This document shows positions 1 to 8,238 of a stretch of 64,000 nt of DNA, in pieces. Position 1 is the first letter of the stretch. Every line of letters starts with the position of its first letter. Position numbers and translations under genes: made by a program. The notes beneath the pieces were generated by a model. The model saw only the letters and a program-made list of their open reading frames with translations. It ran no database searches and was not told the origin of the DNA. Origin of the DNA: Cytobacillus gottheilii (lineage in GTDB: Bacteria; Bacillota; Bacilli; Bacillales; Cytobacillaceae); assembly GCF_900166665.1 (NCBI RefSeq), contig NZ_LT800494.1:527397-591396 (forward strand). The letters run 5' to 3'.

Positions 1-2677
1 GGCGAACCCATTCATTATCCAAGGCATCTGCTTCCGTTATGATGGCATGCGGATCTGCTGTAATATCCTGTTGTGCCACCTTCATCATCTTATCCCATAG
101 GTTTAAGTTATCATGCGCTGTCACATAGTTTATCGTTTCAGAAGGGCGATTTGTAAAATCTTCAATCGCACCGCGAACACCACGTGCAATATCAGCTTCT
201 TTACCGGCTGCACCTGTAGCAAATCCAGTTGAAGCATCATCACTTCCGCCTTTAATGGCTCCGCGAATATTGTCATTAAATACTGCGTAGCCTTGATCTT
301 TTTGTGTGCCTTTCACGTTTTGAAGAGAGGCATCAAGTGATGTGGATCCGCCAGTCCAAGGCTCACCATAAATAAGGATGCTCTGGTCTACCTCTTCTTT
401 TAATTCTTTCGTTAGTTCTGTCATGGTTTGTCTATCAATTAGACCCATTAAGTCAAAGCGGAATCCGTCAATGCCGTACTCAGTGGCCCAGTATTTCACC
501 GAATCCTTAATATATTTACGGATCATCGGACGCTCAGAAGCAACCTCGTTTCCTGTTCCGGAGCCGTTTGTGATTCTGCCATTATCATCTGTGCGAAAGT
601 AATAGCCAGGAACCACTTTATCGAAAGGGGATGTCCCTTTGAGCTGTGTACTTTCGGCCATATACGTATGATTGTATACAACATCCATTATTACTCGCAT
701 GCCTTGATCATGCATGGATTGCACCATTTCTTTAAATTCTGTTACACGCGAAGTCGGATCAGCTGGATTTAAAGAATACGATCCTTCTGGTACGTTAAAA
801 TGGATTGGATCATAGCCCCAGTTAAACTTGGCATCCGTGGCATTCGGATCATCAACCGTTCTTTCGTTTACAGAACCGAAATCATAGACAGGTAATAAGT
901 GAACATGTGTAATACCTAACTTTTTTAATGAATCCAGGCCCGTTTTCGTTCCGTTAGGGCCAACCGTTCCTGATTCAGTGAACGCTTTATATTTCCCTTT
1001 ATTCGTCATGCCAGAATTCTTATCAATTGAGAAATCACGTACATGAAGCTCGTAAATAATGGCATCAGTCGGGGAAACAAAAGCTGGTTTAGATGCCGGT
1101 TTAAAGTTTGCAGGATCCGTGCTGTCTAAATCAATAATGGCTGTTCTTTGACCGTTCGGTGAAGTTGAACGAGCGTAAGGGTCAACGGCATAGTTCGTTG
1201 TGCCATCTGCAAATTCAACTTTGTACATATAATATTTCCCTTTTAAGTCGCCTGTAAGATCTATTGACCATACTCCGTTGCTTGCACGGCTCATTGGTGT
1301 TTCTTGTCCGCCTTCGTTAGTAGCAACGAAAGGACCGTCATATTCACCTTGGTCTTCATAAACGGCAAGGCTGACATTTGTTGCGGTTGGTGCCCAAAGC
1401 TTGAAGGTTGTTTTAGCAGGCGAGTAAGTATAACCTAAGTCAGCTCCTTCGTAGTAGAAAGCGTTATCATTTAATACATTGCGCATAACTACTGTAGCTG
1501 GCAGGTAACCTGTTGCTTCTACACTATAAATTTTTCGTACATCTACTTGAGTTGGATCGGTGATGGTCAGCTTTACTTTTGTATCGCTTAGTTTTGTCAT
1601 GGTGGTAGGAATTACTGTGTTTGTGGCTTTATCTGTTAAGGTAAATTCTATATCATCAGCGGGTAGTGCTTGGTTTAGCGAAACGCTAATACTGTTTTTG
1701 GCATCCATTAAGGCTGCTTTCACTTGAGCGCTTGCTGGAGGTCCAACCTGGAAGCTTGAATTTCCGTTTATTTGATCGGGGTTAAGCGGATCTGGCATCC
1801 AGCCATCATCACCCACGATAAATTTATACTCATACTCACCAGCTGCGAGTTTTTCTGTATATTCCCAGAAGCCAAGCTCATTTTTGGTCATTTCTTTCGC
1901 GCCAGTTCCCCAATCAGTAAAGCTTCCTGCTACTCGGACTCTTTCTGCTTCACCAAAATAATAGAAAGAAACATTCCCATCTTCACTGATGGTTGGGCTA
2001 TCGTACACGGTAAAAATAGAGTTTCCATTTGCTTGGTTCGGGTTGTTAGGATCTGTCATCCAGTTGCCTTCACCCACGATAAATTTGTACTCATAAGTAC
2101 CAGGTGCAAGGTCAGCGGCATTAAACTGCCAAATTCCTTCATCGTTCTTCACCATTTCGATGGCGCCGTCCGCCCAGTTTGTAAAGCTTCCGGCAACACG
2201 AACGCGTTCTCCAGCACCGTTATATTGAAGGGTTACTGTGCCATCTGCATTGTATAGGGGGCTAGTAATAGCAGCCGGCGGAGCCCCAATTTGGAAAGTA
2301 GAATTTCCGTTCGCTTCGTTTGGGTTCAGCGGGTCGGTGATGCTGTTATCCCAGCTTCTATTATTTAATAGAAATTTATATTCATAACTTCCTTCTGTTA
2401 AATCAGGTATGGTTGTGGTAAACACACCATCCTCTAAAGTCAGCTCTTGAGCGTGATCAAGAGACCAGCCATTCATAGACCCAATTACATAAACCGATGT
2501 TTCACCTTTACTAACATAATTAAACGTAACACTGTTGTCATCGTTGATAACGGGACTTTGCAGCTCATCCGTTGTCTCCGCATTCACAATCGTGTTAAAA
2601 CCGCTGCCAGCAACTAATTGCAGAAGCAGAGCAAACACCATCATGATCGAAAACATTCTCATCTTCTTCCTGCTCAC
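1..2677 (-). CDS. pulA: Type I pullulanase, secreted (3' end beyond window)
   Basis: Extracellular debranching enzyme that hydrolyses alpha-1,6 links in pullulan and starch. The GTG start at 2677 follows AAGGAGGAG and a signal peptide. Three similar modules of about 95 residues follow (roughly residues 32-305, each ending near NGNS-F-V/IG), resembling starch-binding or CBM48-like pullulanase modules. Next is a linker domain, a CBM48 domain (YSPAKTTFKLWAPTATNVSL) and the GH13 barrel. The type I signature NWGYDP lies near residue 617. The catalytic acids are visible: Asp in GIDGFRFDL (about 741), Glu in GEPWTGG (about 772) and Asp in TAHDN. The window ends just after the third one, so perhaps 150-200 residues are missing. 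At 892+ residues it is longer than B. subtilis AmyX (about 718) because of the N-terminal modules. Two LacI-family operator-like sites lie upstream. Confidence 0.95.
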   Translation of the reverse strand, partial: MSRKKMRMFSIMMVFALLLQLVAGSGFNTIVNAETTDELQSPVINDDNSVTFNYVSKGETSVYVIGSMNGWSLDHAQELTLEDGVFTTTIPDLTEGSYEYKFLLNNRSWDNSITDPLNPNEANGNSTFQIGAPPAAITSPLYNADGTVTLQYNGAGERVRVAGSFTNWADGAIEMVKNDEGIWQFNAADLAPGTYEYKFIVGEGNWMTDPNNPNQANGNSIFTVYDSPTISEDGNVSFYYFGEAERVRVAGSFTDWGTGAKEMTKNELGFWEYTEKLAAGEYEYKFIVGDDGWMPDPLNPDQINGNSSFQVGPPASAQVKAALMDAKNSISVSLNQALPADDIEFTLTDKATNTVIPTTMTKLSDTKVKLTITDPTQVDVRKIYSVEATGYLPATVVMRNVLNDNAFYYEGADLGYTYSPAKTTFKLWAPTATNVSLAVYEDQGEYDGPFVATNEGGQETPMSRASNGVWSIDLTGDLKGKYYMYKVEFADGTTNYAVDPYARSTSPNGQRTAIIDLDSTDPANFKPASKPAFVSPTDAIIYELHVRDFSIDKNSGMTNKGKYKAFTESGTVGPNGTKTGLDSLKKLGITHVHLLPVYDFGSVNERTVDDPNATDAKFNWGYDPIHFNVPEGSYSLNPADPTSRVTEFKEMVQSMHDQGMRVIMDVVYNHTYMAESTQLKGTSPFDKVVPGYYFRTDDNGRITNGSGTGNEVASERPMIRKYIKDSVKYWATEYGIDGFRFDLMGLIDRQTMTELTKELKEEVDQSILIYGEPWTGGSTSLDASLQNVKGTQKDQGYAVFNDNIRGAIKGGSDDASTGFATGAAGKEADIARGVRGAIEDFTNRPSETINYVTAHDNLNLWDKMMKVAQQDITADPHAIITEADALDNEWVR

Positions 2678-2734
2678 CTGTTTCTCCTCCTTGAATAGTT
2701 TAATAGACCTGCACTTTGTCCTATTTTTCACGCT

Positions 2735-2766
2735 ATAATAGGGCAGAGAAGTGCAATCGTTTGCAC
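2735..2766 (-). promoter_or_regulatory. Pullulanase promoter with LacI-family palindrome
   Basis: The near-perfect palindrome GTGCAATCGTTTGCAC occupies 2751-2766. On the minus strand a TATTAT -10 hexamer follows it at 2735-2740, so the palindrome covers the -35 region. This shape fits a LacI/MalR- or CcpA-family operator. Repression at the promoter is inferred from position. Confidence 0.6.
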
Positions 2767-2812
2767 ATTTGAGAAATAAAAAGTAGTATGTAGAAATATT
2801 GTGCAACTTCCG

Positions 2813-2826
2813 TGCAAACGTTTTCA
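2813..2826. promoter_or_regulatory. cre-like catabolite-response site
   Basis: TGCAAACGTTTTCA fits the Bacillus cre consensus (TGWNANCGNTNWCA) and is nearly palindromic. It lies about 45 bp upstream of the first palindrome and upstream of the pullulanase promoter. That position would suit CcpA or a sugar-specific LacI-family regulator. Which protein binds cannot be told from sequence. Confidence 0.5.
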
Positions 2827-2884
2827 TGGTCTGACAGAATAAGGATAGCATTTATTGAATATTTAGGCAATGGGGTTTTATGCA

Positions 2885-3196
2885 TTAACGAGTTGCATTA
2901 ACGGGGGCAAGACCCCCGTTGAGATAAAGTGGTAAAGTATTGAAGGGGGTCAGACCCCCGTTGAGATAAAGTGGTAAAGAGTTGAAGGGGGCCAGACCCC
3001 CGTTGAGATAAAGTGGTAAAGTATTGAAGGGGGTCAGACCCCCGTTGAGATAAAGTGGTAAAGTGTTGAAGGGGGTCAGACCCCCGTTGAGATAAAGTGG
3101 TAAAGTGTTGAAGGGGGCCAGACCCCCGTTGAAATAAAGTAGTAAAGTATTAAAGGGGGCCAGACCCCCACCAAGATAAAGTATTAAAGCAAACAT
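2885..3196. repeat. 42-bp tandem REP array (7 copies)
   Basis: Seven units repeat at exactly 42 bp (GAC of the core at 2911, 2953, 2995, 3037, 3079, 3121, 3163). Each has the palindrome GGGGGYCAGACCCCC, then about 27 bp like TTGAGATAAAGTGGTAAAG. The outermost units are diverged. Because 42 is divisible by three, the array opens a long minus-strand reading frame (LYLNGGLTPFNTLP repeats) that is not a real protein. The array ends about 95 bp before a REP-associated transposase gene, and more copies lie at 7027-7326. The palindrome size and the neighbour fit REP/RAYT biology rather than CRISPR. Confidence 0.85.
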
Positions 3197-3289
3197 CCTA
3201 CCTCCATCTCCACCTTTTCATTTGACAATGTTCTCACTATTTGATAAATTTTATGCAATTAATAATAGGAGATTAGTAGGAGGGACTGA

Positions 3290-3859
3290 ATGACACGAAA
3301 GCCTAGAGTTTGGTTTCCTGGTGCTATGTATCACATTACGGCAAGGGGAAACAGGAGAACACCTTTATATCATCAGCCTGATGATTATCTTACTTATTTG
3401 AAGATCCTCGAAGATACACGCTTTATGTATCCTTTTATACTCCATTCTTATTGCCTCATGACAAACCACATACATCTCCAGGTTGAAACGACAGATTTTC
3501 ATATTAAATTGATCATGAAAGAATTGCACTCCAGATATGCAATTTATTTTAATAAGAAGTATCATTTTAGCGGTCATGTATTTCAAGGTCGTTATGGAGC
3601 GGAGCTTATTAATAATGGTCAGTACTTTCTTGAGGTAAGTCGTTATATACACCGAAATCCCCTTGAAGCTAAGATGGTGAAGGAACTATCATCCTATGAA
3701 TGGAGCAGTTATCCTGCCTATCTCAGTTTGGTTCGGAATCAGCATATTTCCCCAATAAAAACTCAATCCTTTTTTCAAGAACCCATTATCGAAAATTATA
3801 AACGTTTTGTTGAGAATCCTATGCAAAAGGAGCATTTAACAGAAATGAATGCAAAATAA
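3290..3859 (+). CDS. REP-associated tyrosine transposase (Y1/HUH family)
   Basis: Single-strand DNA transposase-like protein of the IS200/IS605 Y1 superfamily, RAYT branch. At 189 residues it has the usual length. The HUH metal-binding motif is seen as TNHIHLQVE (about residues 58-66). The downstream GHVFQGRYGAELI block and the helix YFLEVSRYIHRNP, which holds the candidate nucleophilic tyrosine, are also family features. The start follows GGAGGGACTGA. It stands alone, with no partner TnpB and no IS ends. The adjacent seven-copy palindromic array and further dispersed copies make it the likely source of those repeats. RAYTs are usually domesticated single-copy genes, and this one looks intact. 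Confidence 0.88.
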   Translation: MTRKPRVWFPGAMYHITARGNRRTPLYHQPDDYLTYLKILEDTRFMYPFILHSYCLMTNHIHLQVETTDFHIKLIMKELHSRYAIYFNKKYHFSGHVFQGRYGAELINNGQYFLEVSRYIHRNPLEAKMVKELSSYEWSSYPAYLSLVRNQHISPIKTQSFFQEPIIENYKRFVENPMQKEHLTEMNAK

Positions 3860-3910
3860 TGAGTATGAGCTTCGCTTCGTATTCGCTGCCAGAACCCGCT
3901 TTTAGAAAAA

Positions 3911-3944
3911 AAGGCATTTGGACCTTTTTTATTCCAAATGCCTT
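3911..3944 (-). terminator. Rho-independent terminator of the wall-protein gene
   Basis: A perfect 12-bp stem (AAGGCATTTGGA / TCCAAATGCCTT) has a 10-nt loop. On the minus strand it is followed by a run of seven T. It lies 22 bp beyond the stop codon of the LPNTA surface-protein gene. On the plus strand there is no T tail. Confidence 0.85.
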
Positions 3945-3966
3945 CCATTATTCGTTATAAGTAAAA

Positions 3967-6072
3967 CTATGATTTTCTTAAACGGCGCTGTCTTAATCCT
4001 GCTGCAACACCTGACAATACAAGGACGACTCCGACGATTAGCCAGTTGTACGTGTTTGTTGCCGTGTTTGGTAATTTGTTGGATCCTGTTTCTTTTTTAG
4101 CTGAGCTAGTATTCTCTTCCTGAGAAGTTTGGCTGTTTTCATCAGCATCTTGTTGAACTGGTTGGTTATCTATTACCTCTTGGTTTGGCTGGTCTTCGTT
4201 ATCATTGTTTGTAATGGGTTGCTCGAAATCTGTTGGATGGAATACACCAAATGTACTAAAATGATCTGTTGTCGTTTTTATAAATCCATTTTCGTAAGTG
4301 CCACCAACTAATTCCCATTCATTACGCTCTTTATTCCAATAGTAAACCTTTAATTCTTCAGGTTTTTTAGCACCCACTACAGGAAATGCTAATTCGATTG
4401 GAGAATCAAATTTACTTATAATTTCATCACCTAATTGAATAGTAAACTCATAGATAGCACTTGTTGATAAATCTGAGTGTGGCAATACATTAGGATTCTT
4501 CTCTAACTTTTCAAGACTAATAACAAGCTCTTCTTCTTGATTAAAGTTTTCAATTGGAATCTGCAGCTGTACATCCGATTTTGTAATTTTAACGGTTGCC
4601 TGTTTCGTTTTAAGGGCAGCTAATTGCTCTTTAGAAAAGTGTACTTCTTTTATCATGTCTAATTGCTCATCTAGTTTAATAACGAATTCTCCATTTGTAT
4701 CGAGCTGTTGTACTTCCTCATCACGTACTGTTATAGCTGATTCAACAGCGATTGGAGACGAAACGACTACTTTTTCCAGACGATTAACTGTTAAGGTATA
4801 GGTTTTAACGGTACCATTTTCTGCAGTAACCATGATGGTAATATTGGTAGCTTTTTCAGTGTTCAACTGAATCTGGTGACTTGCTTGACCGCTAGAAACA
4901 ACTGTTCCGTTAACTGTTACTGTCGCTTTAGCATCTGCCAATTCTGGAGTTAATGTAATGGATTCAACATCACTTCCAACATTGATTTGATACTCTGTTA
5001 CATCTTTATTGAACTTTTGGCTCCAAACCCCGTTATCAAGTGAAAGACTAGCTAATTCAGCATTCGAAGACTTAGGAGGTTCAGAAGAAATGGCTGTTGG
5101 AACCATAAACGTACCGACCATAAATGGACCTGAGCTAACATCAATAGCTTCCACCACTGTGTGCGTTGCTGTATCAATTACACTCATATTATGACTGCCA
5201 TAATTAACGGTATACACATATTTTCCATCCTTTGAAAGTCCAACCACATAAGGGCTGCTTCCGACAGAGATGGTGTCAATGACAGTATTTGAAGAAGTAT
5301 CAATAACAGAAACAGATGATGAACTTGCGTTTACTGTGTATACGCGAGTTCCATCAGGTGATACTTCGGTAGCATGAGGGCTTATACCGACAGCTACAGT
5401 TGCTTCTAATGTATTATTTACAATATCAATAACAGAAACCGTGTTAGCACTTCTTTGAGCAACGTATAATTTCGTTTTCTTTGGATTCACAGATAAACCA
5501 TATGGATCCGAGAGTGGAATTTGGTTTATAACTGTATCAGTATTTATATCAATCGTAACAAGAGCTAGTTGTGTTGTAAGATATATCTTATTATCAACAA
5601 CGACCATTGCTGTTGGAGTTGATGGTACAGTTATGGTGTTGCTTACTTCGAGCGTATTCGTATCAATGATAGAAAGGCTGCTGCTGCTTCGATTTGCTAC
5701 ATACGCTTTTTTTCCATCAGGACTAAATGCCACTCCATGAGGCTGATGCCCTACAGAAATGGTTTTAATCACTTTGTCGCTTGCTGGATCAATAACAGAA
5801 ACATTGTTGTCTGCTCGATTTGTCACGAATACTTGGGTACCGTTCGGATTAAATCCAGCACTATTTGGTTCTCTTCCAACTGTAATTTTGGCCTTCTCTA
5901 CTGTGTTTGTTTTTAAATCAACAACATCGACAACACCTGTGCTATAACTTGTAATATAGGCCTTGTCTAAAATGTTCTGGATTCCATTCGCCTGGATTTG
6001 GCTAGGTTGTAAAAACTGACTAATCGTAAAGATAATTAAGAATAATCCGACTGCAAACTTGCTACTTTTCAT
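3967..6072 (-). CDS. YVTN beta-propeller wall-anchored surface protein (LPNTA sorting signal)
   Basis: Secreted, covalently wall-anchored protein of 701 residues. A signal peptide is followed by about seven YVTN-type beta-propeller repeats (roughly residues 35-325; blades such as YVANRSSSSLSIIDTNTLEV). Next comes a cadherin-like beta-sandwich (about 345-430), further beta-rich sequence, an acidic Asn/Gln-rich spacer and the sorting signal. That signal is LPNTA at about 667-671, then a hydrophobic segment and a basic tail RQRRLRKS. The start follows AAGGGG with 8-nt spacing. The next gene upstream on the same strand encodes a class D sortase, and B. anthracis class D SrtC is known to use LPNTA, so that sortase is the likely anchoring enzyme. 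The ligand of the propeller is unknown. Confidence 0.85.
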   Translation of the reverse strand: MKSSKFAVGLFLIIFTISQFLQPSQIQANGIQNILDKAYITSYSTGVVDVVDLKTNTVEKAKITVGREPNSAGFNPNGTQVFVTNRADNNVSVIDPASDKVIKTISVGHQPHGVAFSPDGKKAYVANRSSSSLSIIDTNTLEVSNTITVPSTPTAMVVVDNKIYLTTQLALVTIDINTDTVINQIPLSDPYGLSVNPKKTKLYVAQRSANTVSVIDIVNNTLEATVAVGISPHATEVSPDGTRVYTVNASSSSVSVIDTSSNTVIDTISVGSSPYVVGLSKDGKYVYTVNYGSHNMSVIDTATHTVVEAIDVSSGPFMVGTFMVPTAISSEPPKSSNAELASLSLDNGVWSQKFNKDVTEYQINVGSDVESITLTPELADAKATVTVNGTVVSSGQASHQIQLNTEKATNITIMVTAENGTVKTYTLTVNRLEKVVVSSPIAVESAITVRDEEVQQLDTNGEFVIKLDEQLDMIKEVHFSKEQLAALKTKQATVKITKSDVQLQIPIENFNQEEELVISLEKLEKNPNVLPHSDLSTSAIYEFTIQLGDEIISKFDSPIELAFPVVGAKKPEELKVYYWNKERNEWELVGGTYENGFIKTTTDHFSTFGVFHPTDFEQPITNNDNEDQPNQEVIDNQPVQQDADENSQTSQEENTSSAKKETGSNKLPNTATNTYNWLIVGVVLVLSGVAAGLRQRRLRKS

Positions 6073-6447
6073 TTTCTTTTCCCCTTAAATTATAGTCTTA
6101 GCTGCATAAATCATTCTTTATACCTATAACAAAAGAACTATTTATACTCCAAAAAAATAGTTTTATCCTTGCTGCCGATATAAAGATATGTTCTTTTTAA
6201 ATATATATAGATTGTCATACTATTACAATAGGATTATGTTGGGAGAATGTCGAATTTTGTCTTGTGGAGTCGATAAAGAAGGGATTTTGATAGGATTTGA
6301 CTGTAGGTCTTTGGTTCTAAAGAGTAAAACGAATCTTCGTTAAGTTCATTCACTTACAAAAAGCTTGGTATTTAATACATTTGAACCCAAATTACTAAAT
6401 AAAAGAGGGATGAATGCTTAATTAGAATTCATCCCTCTTTTTGTCTT
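6073..6447. other. Intergenic region between sortase and wall-protein gene
   Basis: AT-rich leader of the wall-protein gene. The only structure I can support is the sortase terminator at 6402-6440. No additional gene is seen. Confidence 0.5.
6402..6440. terminator. Terminator after sortase gene (both strands T-tailed)
   Basis: A perfect 14-bp stem AAAGAGGGATGAAT / ATTCATCCCTCTTT has an 11-nt loop and T runs on both sides. It lies just past the sortase stop at 6448, so the sortase and wall-protein genes are probably separate transcripts. Confidence 0.85.
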
Positions 6448-7011
6448 TCATTCAATTGGGTTCGCATAAATAATATAGCGTTGAGGAGCATTTCCGATAT
6501 AGCCAAACGGGTAGCATGTTGTTAGAATAAGTTCCTCTTTGCTGTTCTGAAGAGTAATGATGCTTAGGTCATCTGCATCTACGATTTTGGTTTCAACTAT
6601 TTCGTAGGAATTATCTCCGTAAGGCATTTTAACGGTTAACAGATCCCCTAACTGCAGTTCGCCTACGCGTTTAAACACGGTGTCGCGATGTCCGGAAAGA
6701 ACAATTTGTCCGCCTTGTCTTGGCAGATAGGATTCTTTAAAGTGTCCGACTCCTTTTTCTAGATCATCCGGGTCTGTTCCCTCTACAATTGCAAGCTCAG
6801 CATCGATTTTGGGCAATTCTAATAACCCGATGGCTTCTCCTATAGTGGGAGTAAAGGTGTTTTCGTCTTCTAACTCATCGTTTGCTTCTACTATTTTTTT
6901 GGCCAAGACAGTTGTTTGGTCTGATTTTTTATTTGTTTGATAAATTTCATAACCTGCATATCCGGTGATTGCAAGGCCGAGTATGATGGTTAGGTAGATG
7001 ATGTATTTCAA
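6448..7011 (-). CDS. srtD: Class D sortase
   Basis: Membrane-anchored cysteine transpeptidase that cleaves sorting signals and links proteins to peptidoglycan. An N-terminal transmembrane helix (KYIIYLTIILGLAITGY) precedes the sortase fold. The catalytic residues are all present: His in LSGHRDTVF, Cys in LILTTCYPF and Arg in PQRYI. The LSGHRDT and TTCYPF forms fit class D. A TTG start at 7011 is preferred because AAGGAG lies 6 nt before it. The GTG at 7020 sits almost on the ribosome binding site. A REP palindrome lies directly upstream at 7027-7043. The downstream neighbour carries LPNTA, a motif used by class D enzymes. Confidence 0.9.
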   Translation of the reverse strand: MKYIIYLTIILGLAITGYAGYEIYQTNKKSDQTTVLAKKIVEANDELEDENTFTPTIGEAIGLLELPKIDAELAIVEGTDPDDLEKGVGHFKESYLPRQGGQIVLSGHRDTVFKRVGELQLGDLLTVKMPYGDNSYEIVETKIVDADDLSIITLQNSKEELILTTCYPFGYIGNAPQRYIIYANPIE

Positions 7012-7026
7012 TATATACACTCCTTA

Positions 7027-7326
7027 TGGGGGCCAGACCCCCGTTGAGTTAAAGCGTTAAAGTAGCTGACATCTGCTGTGAAAAAGGTAAAAGCTTCTTG
7101 AATTTAATCACATATTGATATTACTGTTTAACTAGGGAAATCTCCTGCTAAAGTATACATATCTTATCATATTTTTTAGGAACTTATAAAAGCCATTATT
7201 TAGGGGGCCGGGGTATGAAGAGTTTAAAGTGGAGGAGGTAGAGGGTAGAGGGGGCCAGACCCCCGCTAGGTTAAAGTGGTACAGTGTTAAAACGTTAACT
7301 TGCTGCAAGACTGAGGGTCAGGCCCC
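7027..7326. repeat. Dispersed REP palindromes between sortase and phosphatase genes
   Basis: Two full copies of the GGGGGCCAGACCCCC palindrome lie at 7028-7042 and 7250-7264. Both are followed by TTGAGTTAAAGC/TAGGTTAAAGTGG tails like those of the 2.9-3.2 kb array. A partial core is at about 7203-7213, and a diverged core GGGTCAGGCCCC lies at 7315-7326. The last one overlaps the stop codon of the phosphatase gene, so its final Gly-Ala codons are REP-derived. Apart from these copies I see nothing else in this interval. Confidence 0.75.
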
Positions 7327-8223
7327 ATAAGAAGGCAAGCCCAACAAAATCCCTGATTTATCATCATGCTGCTTCAAACGGGGGTAGTAGATACAGGCGA
7401 AGTCTGCTGCTTCTGTTTTTATGATGTCTTGTTCCAGTTGTTGAAGGCCGTCGGTAAAGGCTTTTTCAGCTGATTGGATCCATGTGTTTTGGCTAGGGTG
7501 GTCTCTATGATGATGAAGTTTTAAGCCGTCAGATATTAGTAAAATCTGTTTGACGGCGATTAATGGGATTTTTCCAGATTCTAAGAACTGGTCGGCCTTT
7601 TGATCTCCATCTATGATGCCGTAGCCTTCATATGTATTGAGCTTATTGCGGTTGGAACGAAGGAGCTCTTCTTCTTCCTGTCTGAATTCGGTTTGTTTTT
7701 GTTTTTTTCTTTCAGGCGAAAGGGTTTCAAGTGGTTCTGTTCCTTCGAGTGTTCTCCATTTTGTTTCAATCTTGCTGATCACGGCAAGGTCTAGACGGTC
7801 GATGTGGTCATAGGTGACTTGACGAATGGAGTCATCTGAAAACTGCAGGAATAGCATACAGTCTCCTGCTGAAACATATTCAAGGAAGGCTGGATTCCCT
7901 GTCGCATCTCTATGAATGTGAATCGCGCTTATTCCACAAGAGCTTCTTTTGTATTTAGGGATCTGTTCAAAAGATATGTTTTCGTATTGCTGTTCAACAG
8001 CTTGCTGAAGCATGGCGTTGCCGTTTTTTACTCTCTCCAGCAGGGTAAGGTCAGACTTTTGCTCAAGGCTTTCTTTAATGATATTTGCGGCAATGGCCCC
8101 TGATAGTCCTCCAAGACCTGTTGCTCCGTCTATAACGGCGAAGATGTCTTCTTCCTTGTTGAGGACGATGGCATCTTCATTTCTTTCGCCAATCCCTTTT
8201 GTATACACTGTACTGATCTTCAT
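7318..8223 (-). CDS. PP2C-family serine/threonine phosphatase
   Basis: Predicted cytosolic metal-dependent phosphatase of about 301 residues. N-terminal ERNEDA, then DGATGLGG (metal-binding Asp), SAGDCMLF and a late LLISDGLK match PPM/PP2C motifs. The order is right but the domain is diverged from PrpC. The ATG at 8223 is favoured because AGGTG is 8 nt upstream, while the ATG at 8229 has only 2 nt. It starts 15 bp after the TPR membrane-protein gene, so the two are probably one operon. The 3' end runs into a REP core. No kinase gene is next to it, so the substrate is unknown. Confidence 0.75.
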   Translation of the reverse strand: MKISTVYTKGIGERNEDAIVLNKEEDIFAVIDGATGLGGLSGAIAANIIKESLEQKSDLTLLERVKNGNAMLQQAVEQQYENISFEQIPKYKRSSCGISAIHIHRDATGNPAFLEYVSAGDCMLFLQFSDDSIRQVTYDHIDRLDLAVISKIETKWRTLEGTEPLETLSPERKKQKQTEFRQEEEELLRSNRNKLNTYEGYGIIDGDQKADQFLESGKIPLIAVKQILLISDGLKLHHHRDHPSQNTWIQSAEKAFTDGLQQLEQDIIKTEAADFACIYYPRLKQHDDKSGILLGLPSYGA

Positions 8224-8238
8224 GCTCATGTCACCTGC

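Noticed and set aside
1772..2257. 161-codon plus-strand frame within the pullulanase region
   Set aside because: It is antisense to the repeated starch-binding-like modules, whose minus-strand frame is clearly coding.
2885..3196. 103-codon minus-strand frame with LYLNGGLTPFNTLP repeats
   Set aside because: It is an artefact of the 42-bp palindromic array: the period is divisible by three, there is no ribosome binding site, and the DNA pattern, not the peptide, is conserved.
2885..3196. CRISPR array
   Set aside because: The units are identical along their full length, with no unique spacers, and no cas genes are nearby; a RAYT gene is adjacent.
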